From the NCBI RefSeq assembly GCF_003856975.1, contig NZ_CP033107.1:992001-1056000 (forward strand): a DNA stretch of 64,000 bases, read 5' to 3'. The position numbers and the translations under genes were made by a program. Below are positions 57,965 through 64,000 of the stretch, piece by piece. Under the pieces are notes generated by a model. That model saw only the letters and a list, made by a program, of their open reading frames with translations. It made no database searches and was not told the origin of the DNA. This DNA comes from Plantibacter sp. PA-3-X8. Its GTDB lineage: Bacteria; Actinomycetota; Actinomycetes; Actinomycetales; Microbacteriaceae. Every line of letters begins with the position of its first letter. Position 1 is the first letter of the stretch.

Positions 57965-58531
57965 ATGGCACGCTGGGCTCCCGACGCCGCTCTCCGACTC
58001 GAGAGCGCTGCGATGGCGCTCTTCGCCGACCGGGGCTTCGCGGCGACGACGGTCCCGGAGATCGCCGAGGCCGCCGGGCTCACCACCCGCACGTTCTTCC
58101 GTCACTTCGCCGACAAGCGCGACGTGCTCTTCCTCCGCGAGCGCGAGCTCCCGACGGTGGTGGGACGGCTGGTCGCCGCGGCGCCAGCAGGGCTCGACCC
58201 GCTCGCCCTGGTGATGTCCGGCCTCGAGACCGTGGCCGCCGGTGAGCTGCAGCGCTGGCGGGACGACATCGCCGCCCGCCGCGCCGTCGTCCGGTCGGAA
58301 CCGCAGCTGCGCGAGCGGGAACGGTTGAAGTCGGCGGTCCTCACCGACGCGATGCGCGATGCCCTCATGGAGAGTGGTGTCACGTCAGCCGACGCGGCGC
58401 TCGCAGCGTCCATCGGTTCGGCACTCTTCGACGCCTCCCTCGAGCAGTGGCTCGCCGGACCGGACGACGTGCTCCTCGTCGACGTGCTCCGCGCGATGCG
58501 CGCCCGACTCGGCGACCTCGCGGGTCGCTGA
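57965..58531 (+). CDS. TetR/AcrR-family regulator
   Basis: A 188-residue repressor with the HTH at about 10-55 (SAAMALFADRGFAATTVPEIAEAAGLTTRTFFRHFADKRDVLF). The C-terminal helices form the ligand domain. TATCCT ends 6 nt before the ATG: leaderless. It is divergent from the MDR oxidoreductase with two TGACAC/GTGTCA operators in between, so autoregulation and control of that enzyme, perhaps in response to an electrophile or quinone, are likely. Confidence 0.9.
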   Translation: MARWAPDAALRLESAAMALFADRGFAATTVPEIAEAAGLTTRTFFRHFADKRDVLFLRERELPTVVGRLVAAAPAGLDPLALVMSGLETVAAGELQRWRDDIAARRAVVRSEPQLRERERLKSAVLTDAMRDALMESGVTSADAALAASIGSALFDASLEQWLAGPDDVLLVDVLRAMRARLGDLAGR

Positions 58532-58614
58532 CCGAGCAGACAGGGAACCGGTCGCGCGCGCAGCGTGGCCGTTCTGTTCACGACCCCGTCGTCGCCCGGT
58601 CGTACGGTGAGACC

Positions 58615-59013
58615 ATGACACTGAGACTCGGCTTCATCGGCATCGTGACGAACGACATGGCGGCCTCGCTCGCCTTCTACCGAGCCTTGGGCGTGCCCAT
58701 CGAGCCCGGTCAAGACGATGCTCCCCACGTGGATGCACTCCTGGACGGAGGGGTGGCGCTCGCATGGGACACGGTCGAGACGATCCGCGGTTTCGACCCG
58801 ACCTTCGTTCCGGCGTCCGGCGGCCACCGGATCGCCCTCGCCTTCGACCAGGGAAGTCCGGCTGCCGTCGACGCCACCTTCGCCACGCTCGTCGATGCCG
58901 GATACGCCGGGCACGTCGAGCCCTGGGACGCCGTGTGGGGCCAGCGGTACGCGACCGTCCTCGACCCGGACGGGAACTCGGTCGACCTCTACGCCGCGCT
59001 CGCCGCGAACTGA
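58615..59013 (+). CDS. VOC/glyoxalase-family protein
   Basis: A 132-residue vicinal-oxygen-chelate fold protein with two beta-alpha-beta-beta-beta halves: LRLGFIGIVTNDMAASLAFYRALG and the C-terminal YATVLDPDGNSVDLYA. Glyoxalase-like, with possible roles in resistance or isomerisation; metal ligands are not certain. TACGGT (58603-58608) ends 6 nt before the ATG: leaderless. Its 3' end overlaps the convergent AraC gene by 25 bp. Confidence 0.85.
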   Translation: MTLRLGFIGIVTNDMAASLAFYRALGVPIEPGQDDAPHVDALLDGGVALAWDTVETIRGFDPTFVPASGGHRIALAFDQGSPAAVDATFATLVDAGYAGHVEPWDAVWGQRYATVLDPDGNSVDLYAALAAN

Positions 59014-59672
59014 GCGGGGCTCGAGCCGACGAGACGCCTGAACTCGCGGGAGAGGTGGGGTTGGTCGGCATAGCCCGCCGATGCGGCGACGTCGGCGATC
59101 GACGAGCCCGAGCGGAGTGAGGATCGAGCTCGATGTGCGCGATCGAGGCGCACGAGCGTGGCGTAGCCGTATCCGAAGGTGGCGAGCATCCGCCGCCGGA
59201 AGGACCGTTCGGAGCCGCTCAGCGTCGCGGCGACGTCACGCGCCGGCGTCGCCTCGAACGCCGCTCGGCGGACGGCGTCCGACCAGCGACTCGCTTCGGC
59301 AAGCTGGGCCGAGAACGCCGCGAGCGTGCCGATCGGGGCGGGTCCGGCTTCGAGCGGGATCATCGCCTCGCGCAGCCGTGCCGCGGTCCGCCGATCGGTG
59401 ACGTCGTCGAGCGGTACGAGCTTGTCCGCGATCGCTGCGAGATCGAGGCCGAGCAGGAGCCTGGCCCGCCCCGGCTGCATCCTGAAGCCGAACGACCCGG
59501 CGGCCCCGTCGGGACCGGTGGCCAGCCACCGTGTGGACGGTCCGGCCACCTCGACCCGGCCGTCGCGGAGGATCAGGTCGACGCAGCCGTCGGCCGGGAC
59601 GACCGCCCCGCCAGCGCTGTCTTCCGAGCGCCACAGCGCGTCGCCGAAGAGGAGGACACGCTCGGAGTACAC
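58989..59672 (-). CDS. AraC-family regulator
   Basis: A 227-residue regulator with an N-terminal beta-rich sensor part (DALWRSEDSAGGAVVPADGCVDLILRDGR, DUF6597-like) and a C-terminal AraC double HTH (LSGSERSFRRRMLATFGYGYATLVRLDRAHRARS, IADVAASAGYADQPHLSREFRRLVG). GTG start. Convergent and overlapping by 25 bp with the VOC gene, so strong transcription of one may interfere with the other. Confidence 0.87.
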   Translation of the reverse strand: MYSERVLLFGDALWRSEDSAGGAVVPADGCVDLILRDGRVEVAGPSTRWLATGPDGAAGSFGFRMQPGRARLLLGLDLAAIADKLVPLDDVTDRRTAARLREAMIPLEAGPAPIGTLAAFSAQLAEASRWSDAVRRAAFEATPARDVAATLSGSERSFRRRMLATFGYGYATLVRLDRAHRARSSLRSGSSIADVAASAGYADQPHLSREFRRLVGSSPAQFAASAA

Positions 59673-59790
59673 CTGCCCAGTGTCTCAATCGGCGCGTGAT
59701 GGTGTCGACACCGATCGGACCGATGTCGACCGACGACGGCCGTGGTCCGCCGCTCACCACCGCATACCACGGCGACGGCGGCGCGGTCGG

Positions 59791-60120
59791 TCAGCGGTGT
59801 TCCGTGGAGGATCGAGCGCCCTGACCGACCGGCTGCTCCGGGAGCCCGACTTGCCACAGGATGAACGCCACCGCGCTGCAGACCGCGAGCGCGGCGCCGA
59901 TGATCAGTGCAGCCGTGCCGGTGGAGGCGAGCCAGCCGTGGTGGCTGATCCAGCCGGGATCGTCCTGCGGGAAGTCGAGGAACGAAGCGTAGGTCGAGAT
60001 GCTCACGACGCCTGCCCCCAGGAACGCCGCGGCCAAGACTGATGCGCACCAGGACAGGGTCAGCCATGCTCGGGAGCGGGTCGCACCCGCGCGCGCACGG
60101 GCGCCTCGTGATTCCCCCAT
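59791..60120 (-). CDS. Small membrane protein, hypothetical
   Basis: A 109-residue protein with a basic N-terminus and two hydrophobic segments (LTLSWCASVLAAAFLGAGVVSI and STGTAALIIGAALAVCSAVAFIL). No domain recognised. TAGCCT (60127-60132, minus strand) ends 6 nt before the ATG: leaderless. Confidence 0.65.
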   Translation of the reverse strand: MGESRGARARAGATRSRAWLTLSWCASVLAAAFLGAGVVSISTYASFLDFPQDDPGWISHHGWLASTGTAALIIGAALAVCSAVAFILWQVGLPEQPVGQGARSSTEHR

Positions 60121-60193
60121 GCAGGGAGGCTACCGTGACGCCGCGCTCGTCGTCCGGCTGACGGCGGGGTCTCTGATGGTCGAGGATGGAGCC

Positions 60194-60772
60194 ATGCCGA
60201 ACCGGGAGTCGTCCACCACCAACCCGTACCGGATGAGTCGTCGGCGCATCACGACGTGGACTGGCGCGCTCATCGCCTCCGTCGTGCTGCTCGTCGTCGT
60301 CGCGATCGTCTTGGCCGCCATCGGCGGCGACAGTGCCGAGTCCTGGGTCGCGATCGTCCTGTTCGTGGCGTTCGGCGTACCCGTCGCTGCGGCCGCCGTC
60401 TTGGGCGGGTTGGCGATCGCCTCATGGGGGTGGGTGGCCGGCACGGTGTTCGGTGTCGGGTGGCTGACGCTGCTCGTCGTCGTCGTGAACAACGGGTTCC
60501 ATCTGCTCTTCGACGGTCAGGCTGTGGGGCCCGTGATCTATGACGAGGCGATCTGGCAGGTCGTCGGGGTCGCCGGCCTGGTCGTCGGCGGGGTGCTGTT
60601 CTTCGTCGCCGGCTGGGGGAGTGGGGTGCCGATGTGGATCGGTGGACCGGCAGGCGGCGTCGACGTCTCGCGCCGGAAGCGCTCGGGCGAGGGGGACGCG
60701 GTTGTGCCACCACCGAAGCGGAAGCCGCGTCCGAAACCGAAGCGTCGCCCGAAGCAGCAGCGACGTCGCTGA
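60194..60772 (+). CDS. Membrane protein with basic Pro/Lys-rich tail, hypothetical
   Basis: A 192-residue protein with four predicted helices (TGALIASVVLLVVVAIVLAAI, WVAIVLFVAFGVPVAAAAVLG, IASWGWVAGTVFGVGWLTLLV, IWQVVGVAGLVVGGVLFFVAG) and a strongly basic cytoplasmic tail PPPKRKPRPKPKRRPKQQRRR-like at the end, which may bind nucleic acid or acidic lipids. No domain recognised. Confidence 0.7.
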   Translation: MPNRESSTTNPYRMSRRRITTWTGALIASVVLLVVVAIVLAAIGGDSAESWVAIVLFVAFGVPVAAAAVLGGLAIASWGWVAGTVFGVGWLTLLVVVVNNGFHLLFDGQAVGPVIYDEAIWQVVGVAGLVVGGVLFFVAGWGSGVPMWIGGPAGGVDVSRRKRSGEGDAVVPPPKRKPRPKPKRRPKQQRRR

Positions 60773-60798
60773 CGGCTCACGCGGCCCGGGCGGACCGG

Positions 60799-61068
60799 TC
60801 AGTCGCCGCCGCCCCCACCGCCCCCGTCTCCGCCGCCGCCGGAGTCGCCGCCACCGCCACCGTCCCAACCGCCGGAGTCGCTTCCGCCGTGGTGGCCGCC
60901 TCCATGGTGACCGTCGCTGTCGACGATGAACGGCATGCCGGAGTCCGAGGTCGTACCACCGCGATGCTTCGACCCGCCGGCACGTCGTCTGGCCTGCACG
61001 GTGATCGTGATGACGATGACCGCGACGACGGCGAGGACCGCGATCATGATGACGGTTGAGCTGTCCAT
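60799..61068 (-). CDS. Membrane-anchored Gly/His-rich protein
   Basis: An 89-residue protein: one N-terminal membrane helix (VIMIAVLAVVAVIVITITVQ), a basic patch, then a low-complexity tail with HHGGGHHGG, SDSGGWDGG and runs of Gly-Gly-Asp. Such tails occur in actinobacterial TPM-type and surface proteins; His clusters could bind metal. TACGGT (61075-61080, minus strand) ends 6 nt before the ATG: leaderless. Confidence 0.7.
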   Translation of the reverse strand: MDSSTVIMIAVLAVVAVIVITITVQARRRAGGSKHRGGTTSDSGMPFIVDSDGHHGGGHHGGSDSGGWDGGGGGDSGGGGDGGGGGGGD

Positions 61069-61137
61069 GGCTCGACCGTAGCGATGTCCGACGGCTGTCG
61101 CATCACCCGTGGGGCGAGTATCGGCGTCCGACCGGAT

Positions 61138-62184
61138 TCAGCGCCTCGGGATGGTGGAACCGCGGAGGACGAGGCGGCCCGGCAGGTACTCGACACCCGG
61201 TGCGACGTCCGTACCCTCGATCGCCTCGAAGATGCGGGTCGCGGCGAGCCGGCCGAGCTGTTGCAGGTTGGCGTCGATCGACGACAGCTCCGGGCGGGAG
61301 TTTGTGGCCAGGATCTCCCAATTGTCGAAGCTGACGACCGCGACGTCGCTCGGGACGTCGCGCCCGAGGTCGCGGACGGTATCGAGCACGCCGCGGGCGA
61401 TCTGGTCGGAACCGGCGACGATGCCGTCGATCTCCGGGTGCTGTGCGAGCAGCATCGCCGCCGCATCGCGACCCCAGTGCTCGGTCCACTCCGAGAACAT
61501 CGGCGTGCCGACGAGGTCCAGACCCGCCGCGGCGAGAGCGTTCTGCACGCCCGTCACGCGGTCCCTGGCCGCCGCGTACTGCGGTTCACCCGTGATCATC
61601 GCGATGCGGGAACGCCCGCAGGCGATCAGGTGCTCGACGGCGAGGCGCCCGCCGTCGCGGTTGTCGGGGGTGATCGACACGTCGGTCGGGTCGTCGGACG
61701 GCGCGTAGGCGTAGACGACCGGGACGGGCAGTTTGTGGCCGAGCGAGGGGCGTGGGTCCGTCGTGCGGCCCACGACGATGATGCCGTCGACGCGCCGGGT
61801 GAGGAGCGCGTTCAGGTGGTGCTGCTCGCGGATCGCATCCCCGCGGGCGTCGCACAGGAACACGTTGACCTGACCGGCACCGAACGCGTCCTCGGCGCCC
61901 ATGAGGATGGGGATGACGAAGCGTCCCTCGAGGTCGCTCGTCAAGAGTCCGACGGTGCCGGTGCGCCCGTTGATCAGGCTCCTCGCGAGTTCGTTGGGCG
62001 TGAAGGCGACTTCCTTCGCGGCGTCGAGCACCCGCTGACGGGTCTTCGGGGCGACCTCGCTCCGTCCGTTGATGGCTTTCGAGGCGGTGGCCATCGAGAC
62101 GCCTGCGATCCGGGCGACGTCGCCCAAGGTCGCCGCTCGGCCGGGGGTACCGGTTGCCGACGCACTGACGTCACTGTCTGGCAT
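61138..62184 (-). CDS. LacI-family transcriptional regulator
   Basis: A 348-residue regulator. HTH at about 18-65 (ATLGDVARIAGVSMATASKAINGRSEVAPKTRQRV), hinge LINGRTGTVGLL and a periplasmic-binding-protein-like sugar domain ending in VEYLPGRLVLRGST. Divergent from a sugar ABC importer whose promoter carries LacI-type palindromes, so it is very probably its repressor, with the imported sugar as inducer. A further palindrome directly upstream of its own start suggests autoregulation. Confidence 0.92.
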   Translation of the reverse strand: MPDSDVSASATGTPGRAATLGDVARIAGVSMATASKAINGRSEVAPKTRQRVLDAAKEVAFTPNELARSLINGRTGTVGLLTSDLEGRFVIPILMGAEDAFGAGQVNVFLCDARGDAIREQHHLNALLTRRVDGIIVVGRTTDPRPSLGHKLPVPVVYAYAPSDDPTDVSITPDNRDGGRLAVEHLIACGRSRIAMITGEPQYAAARDRVTGVQNALAAAGLDLVGTPMFSEWTEHWGRDAAAMLLAQHPEIDGIVAGSDQIARGVLDTVRDLGRDVPSDVAVVSFDNWEILATNSRPELSSIDANLQQLGRLAATRIFEAIEGTDVAPGVEYLPGRLVLRGSTIPRR

Positions 62185-62197
62185 TGCTCCCCCTCTT

Positions 62198-62210
62198 CGT
62201 TTCCGAAACG
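62198..62210. promoter_or_regulatory. LacI-type operator CGTTTC-C-GAAACG
   Basis: A perfect 13-bp palindrome CGTTTCCGAAACG, 14 nt upstream of the LacI start codon. The half-site GAAACG is shared in part with the operator at 62259-62272. Probably autoregulatory. Confidence 0.65.
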
Positions 62211-62226
62211 TTACCGGACTTCGCTC

Positions 62227-62272
62227 TTGACGCTACACCGATCCCAGGCTAGCTTTACCGAAAGGCGTTTCG
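62227..62272 (+). promoter_or_regulatory. Sugar importer promoter with LacI operator
   Basis: TTGACG (62227-62232) and TAGCTT (62250-62255) are 17 nt apart. Four bases later lies CGAAA-GGCG-TTTCG (62259-62272), covering the expected start of transcription, followed by TTTCGAAA at about 62277-62284. This is the usual place for repression by a LacI protein. Confidence 0.75.
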
Positions 62273-62343
62273 ACAGTTTCGAAAACCTCCCATGCACCGC
62301 CGGACCCGACCGGTCCGCTCAACGATGAGTCAGAGGAGTCACC

Positions 62344-63639
62344 ATGCGCAGCACGCACACCAGACGGATGCAGCGGGTCGGAGGGGTGTTGGCCGCCAGC
62401 GCCCTCCTCGTCGGCCTCGCCGCCTGTTCCTCCGGGGGCGGCGGCAGTTCCCCGCTCGCCAGCGCCGGGCCCGAGGGCGTCGACGACGGCTCCGAGCTCA
62501 CGCTCTGGACCCGCGCCCCACTCGAGAAGCAGGCGAAGCTGCTCGTCGAGGCCTACAACGCCTCGCACGAGAACCAGGTCAAGCTCACCGTGGTCCCGAA
62601 CGACGACTACGTCGCGAAGGTGGGTGCGGCGGCCGGTTCCGACAGTCTCCCCGACCTGTTCGCCGCCGACATCGTGTACGTCCCGAACTGGGTCGAGCAG
62701 GGCCTCTTCCAGGACCTCACCGCGAACATCGACGGCCTCGACTTCAAGGACGAGATCAACCAGGGCCACCTCGCCGCCGGCACGTCCGACGGCAAGGAGC
62801 ACGTGCTCCCGTTCGTGCTCGACCTGTCGATGCTCTTCTGGAACAAGGAGCTCTACAAGGAGGCCGGCCTCGACCCCGAGCAGGGTCCGACGACCCTCGC
62901 CGAGTTCGCCGAGGACGCGAAGGCGGTGCAGGCGCTCAACAAGCCGGACACCTACGGCACCGCCACTGGCCTCAACTGCGGCGGCTGCCTCGTCTTCACG
63001 TGGTTCCCCAGTGTGTGGGCCGACGGTGAGCAGGTCATGAACAAGGAGGGCACCGAGTCGCTCCTCGCTGAGGACGGCGCGAAGGAGGTCTACAGCACGT
63101 GGGCCGACCTGTGGAAGTCGGGCGCCGTGCTCCCCTCCTCGAAGGACGAGGCCGGACCCACCTGGACCGCCGGCTTCACCGAGGGCAAGGTCGGCGTCAT
63201 GCCGTACCCGGCGACGCTGCTCTCCTCCACTCCCTTCGACGTGGGCGTGTCCGGCATCCCCGGCCCGAAGGGCGGCGACTCGACCTTCGTCGGTGGCGAC
63301 GGCATCGGCGTCTCGAAGGACAGCAAGAAGGCCGCACAGTCGTGGAACTTCCTCAGCTGGCTGATGTCCGAGGACGCGCAGGTCGGTGTCCTCGCGAAGG
63401 ACAACGACGTCGTCTCCCGCTCCGACCTCGCCGAGAACGAGTACTCGAGCAAGGACCCGCGCCTCGTCACGATCAACGAGGTCGCCTCGAAGGGTGACAC
63501 CCCGTACTCGCTGAACTTCCAGGAGGCCTTCAACTCGCCGACCAGCCCGTGGCTGACCCTCGTGCGGAACGCGGTCCTCGAGGGCACCGACACGGTCGAC
63601 GCCGACAGCGACGCGATCACGGACGTGCTCTCGCAGTAG
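62344..63639 (+). CDS. Sugar ABC transporter solute-binding lipoprotein, family 1
   Basis: A 431-residue SBP_bac_1 protein. Basic N-terminus, hydrophobic core and lipobox GLAAC with Cys at residue 28, so it is anchored outside the membrane. SELTLWTRAPLEKQAKLLVEAYN, YVPNWVEQGLFQDLT, MLFWNKELYKEAGLDP and AAQSWNFLSWLMSEDAQ are typical of the CUT1 sugar importers. The sugar cannot be read from sequence. GAGGAG-like site before the ATG. The permease gene follows after a hairpin. Confidence 0.92.
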   Translation: MRSTHTRRMQRVGGVLAASALLVGLAACSSGGGGSSPLASAGPEGVDDGSELTLWTRAPLEKQAKLLVEAYNASHENQVKLTVVPNDDYVAKVGAAAGSDSLPDLFAADIVYVPNWVEQGLFQDLTANIDGLDFKDEINQGHLAAGTSDGKEHVLPFVLDLSMLFWNKELYKEAGLDPEQGPTTLAEFAEDAKAVQALNKPDTYGTATGLNCGGCLVFTWFPSVWADGEQVMNKEGTESLLAEDGAKEVYSTWADLWKSGAVLPSSKDEAGPTWTAGFTEGKVGVMPYPATLLSSTPFDVGVSGIPGPKGGDSTFVGGDGIGVSKDSKKAAQSWNFLSWLMSEDAQVGVLAKDNDVVSRSDLAENEYSSKDPRLVTINEVASKGDTPYSLNFQEAFNSPTSPWLTLVRNAVLEGTDTVDADSDAITDVLSQ

Positions 63640-63646
63640 CCCGATC

Positions 63647-63692
63647 CGCCGGTGCGCCGCCGTGATCCCCCCATCGCGACGGCGCACCGGCG
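63647..63692 (+). terminator. Intercistronic hairpin after the binding-protein gene
   Basis: A 13-bp perfect stem, CGCCGGTGCGCCG (63647-63659) with CGGCGCACCGGCG (63680-63692), and a 20-nt loop, no U-tract. Its position between binding protein and permease suggests partial termination or mRNA protection that raises binding-protein levels, as in many ABC operons. Confidence 0.65.
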
Positions 63693-63717
63693 CCCACCCG
63701 TTCGAAAGGTCCCACCC

Positions 63718-64000
63718 ATGAGTACCACCCTCGCCAGACGAGGCCCGACGGACTCGGTCGGCGCCCGGAAGCGTCGAGCCGTGCACGCCCGCACCGGCTG
63801 GTTGTTCGCGCTCCCCACCGCCGTGTTCGTCATCTTGCTGTTCCTCGTCCCACTGGGCCTCGTGTTCCAGATGGCGGCCTCCGACTGGCCGCTCCTCGGT
63901 GGCAACCAGGGTGTGAACTTCCCCGAGAACTTCCCGAAGGCGATCGACAACCGCTTCTTCCTCGACTCGGTGGTCTTCACGCTGAAGTACACCGTCATCG
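63718..64000 (+). CDS. Sugar ABC transporter permease, CUT1 type (truncated by window edge)
   Basis: The first 94 residues of a permease: a basic N-terminal tail (LARRGPTDSVGARKRRAVHAR), then the first membrane helix (GWLFALPTAVFVILLFLVPLGLVFQMA) and the start of the periplasmic loop with FFLDSVVFTLKYTVI, as in MalF-type subunits. The start follows GAAAGG. The rest of the operon lies beyond the window. Confidence 0.88.
   Translation, partial: MSTTLARRGPTDSVGARKRRAVHARTGWLFALPTAVFVILLFLVPLGLVFQMAASDWPLLGGNQGVNFPENFPKAIDNRFFLDSVVFTLKYTVI

Overview
The window is high-GC (about 70 percent), densely coded DNA with short intergenic gaps, ATGA/GTGA stop-start overlaps and many promoters whose -10 box sits 6-7 nt before the start codon. 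Together with the small orphan families it carries (DUF7882-type proteins and their neighbours) and a dispersed CTTCGACA(A/G)GCTCAG repeat, this points to an actinobacterium of the family Microbacteriaceae, probably plant-associated. The genus cannot be fixed from the sequence. I see no rRNA, tRNA, CRISPR array, transposase, integrase or phage gene.

Layout. 0-4.8 kb: the right end of a lipid or natural-product locus (truncated alpha-oxoamine synthase, MMPL exporter, Acg-type nitroreductase, Sfp-type phosphopantetheinyl transferase), then a DUF2087 protein. 5.0-21.1 kb: a leftward glycan-utilisation locus with a family-5 solute-binding lipoprotein, permease, fused permease-ATPase, second ATPase, GH3, GH78, an apiosidase-like (DUF5060/DUF4038) hydrolase, a D-aminoacylase remnant and GH20, next to a divergent TetR regulator. 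21.1-24.9 kb: a VanZ-RDD membrane protein, a nest of five small Microbacteriaceae-type orphan genes and a flavodoxin-fold reductase.

25.0-35.1 kb is the most interesting part. A GntR regulator gene is followed by MFS permease, DhaKL-type kinase, RpiB-type isomerase, TIM-type isomerase, TIM-barrel decarboxylase and NAD-dependent oxidoisomerase, then by SDR dehydrogenase and lactonase. Read backwards this matches D-apiose catabolism through D-apionate and L-erythrulose to D-erythrose 4-phosphate (ApnL, ApnO, OiaC, LerK, LerI, DerI). The usual Gfo/Idh-type apiose dehydrogenase is absent from the locus and an SDR occupies its place. The same 13-nt sequence, GGTCAACCGGTTG, lies in the promoter regions of both transcription units. 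A possible apiose-releasing enzyme lies 17 kb away in the GH locus.

35.1-40.6 kb: acetyltransferase, MFS exporter, PIN-domain toxin/HTH antitoxin pair, diacylglycerol-kinase-like protein and pyridoxal kinase. 40.9-48.7 kb: NCS1 permease, hydantoinase/oxoprolinase, three consecutive DUF917 (S-methyl-thiohydantoin desulfurase family) paralogues and a PucR regulator, a probable heterocycle (hydantoin or thiohydantoin) utilisation locus. 48.8-61.1 kb: single housekeeping and accessory genes (hydrolase, acetyltransferase, MetE-like protein, CDF metal transporter, ThrE-type exporter, Imm5-like/GrpB fusion, reductases with a divergent TetR and twin operators, VOC/AraC pair, small membrane proteins). 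61.1-64.0 kb: a LacI regulator divergent from the start of a sugar ABC importer that runs off the window.
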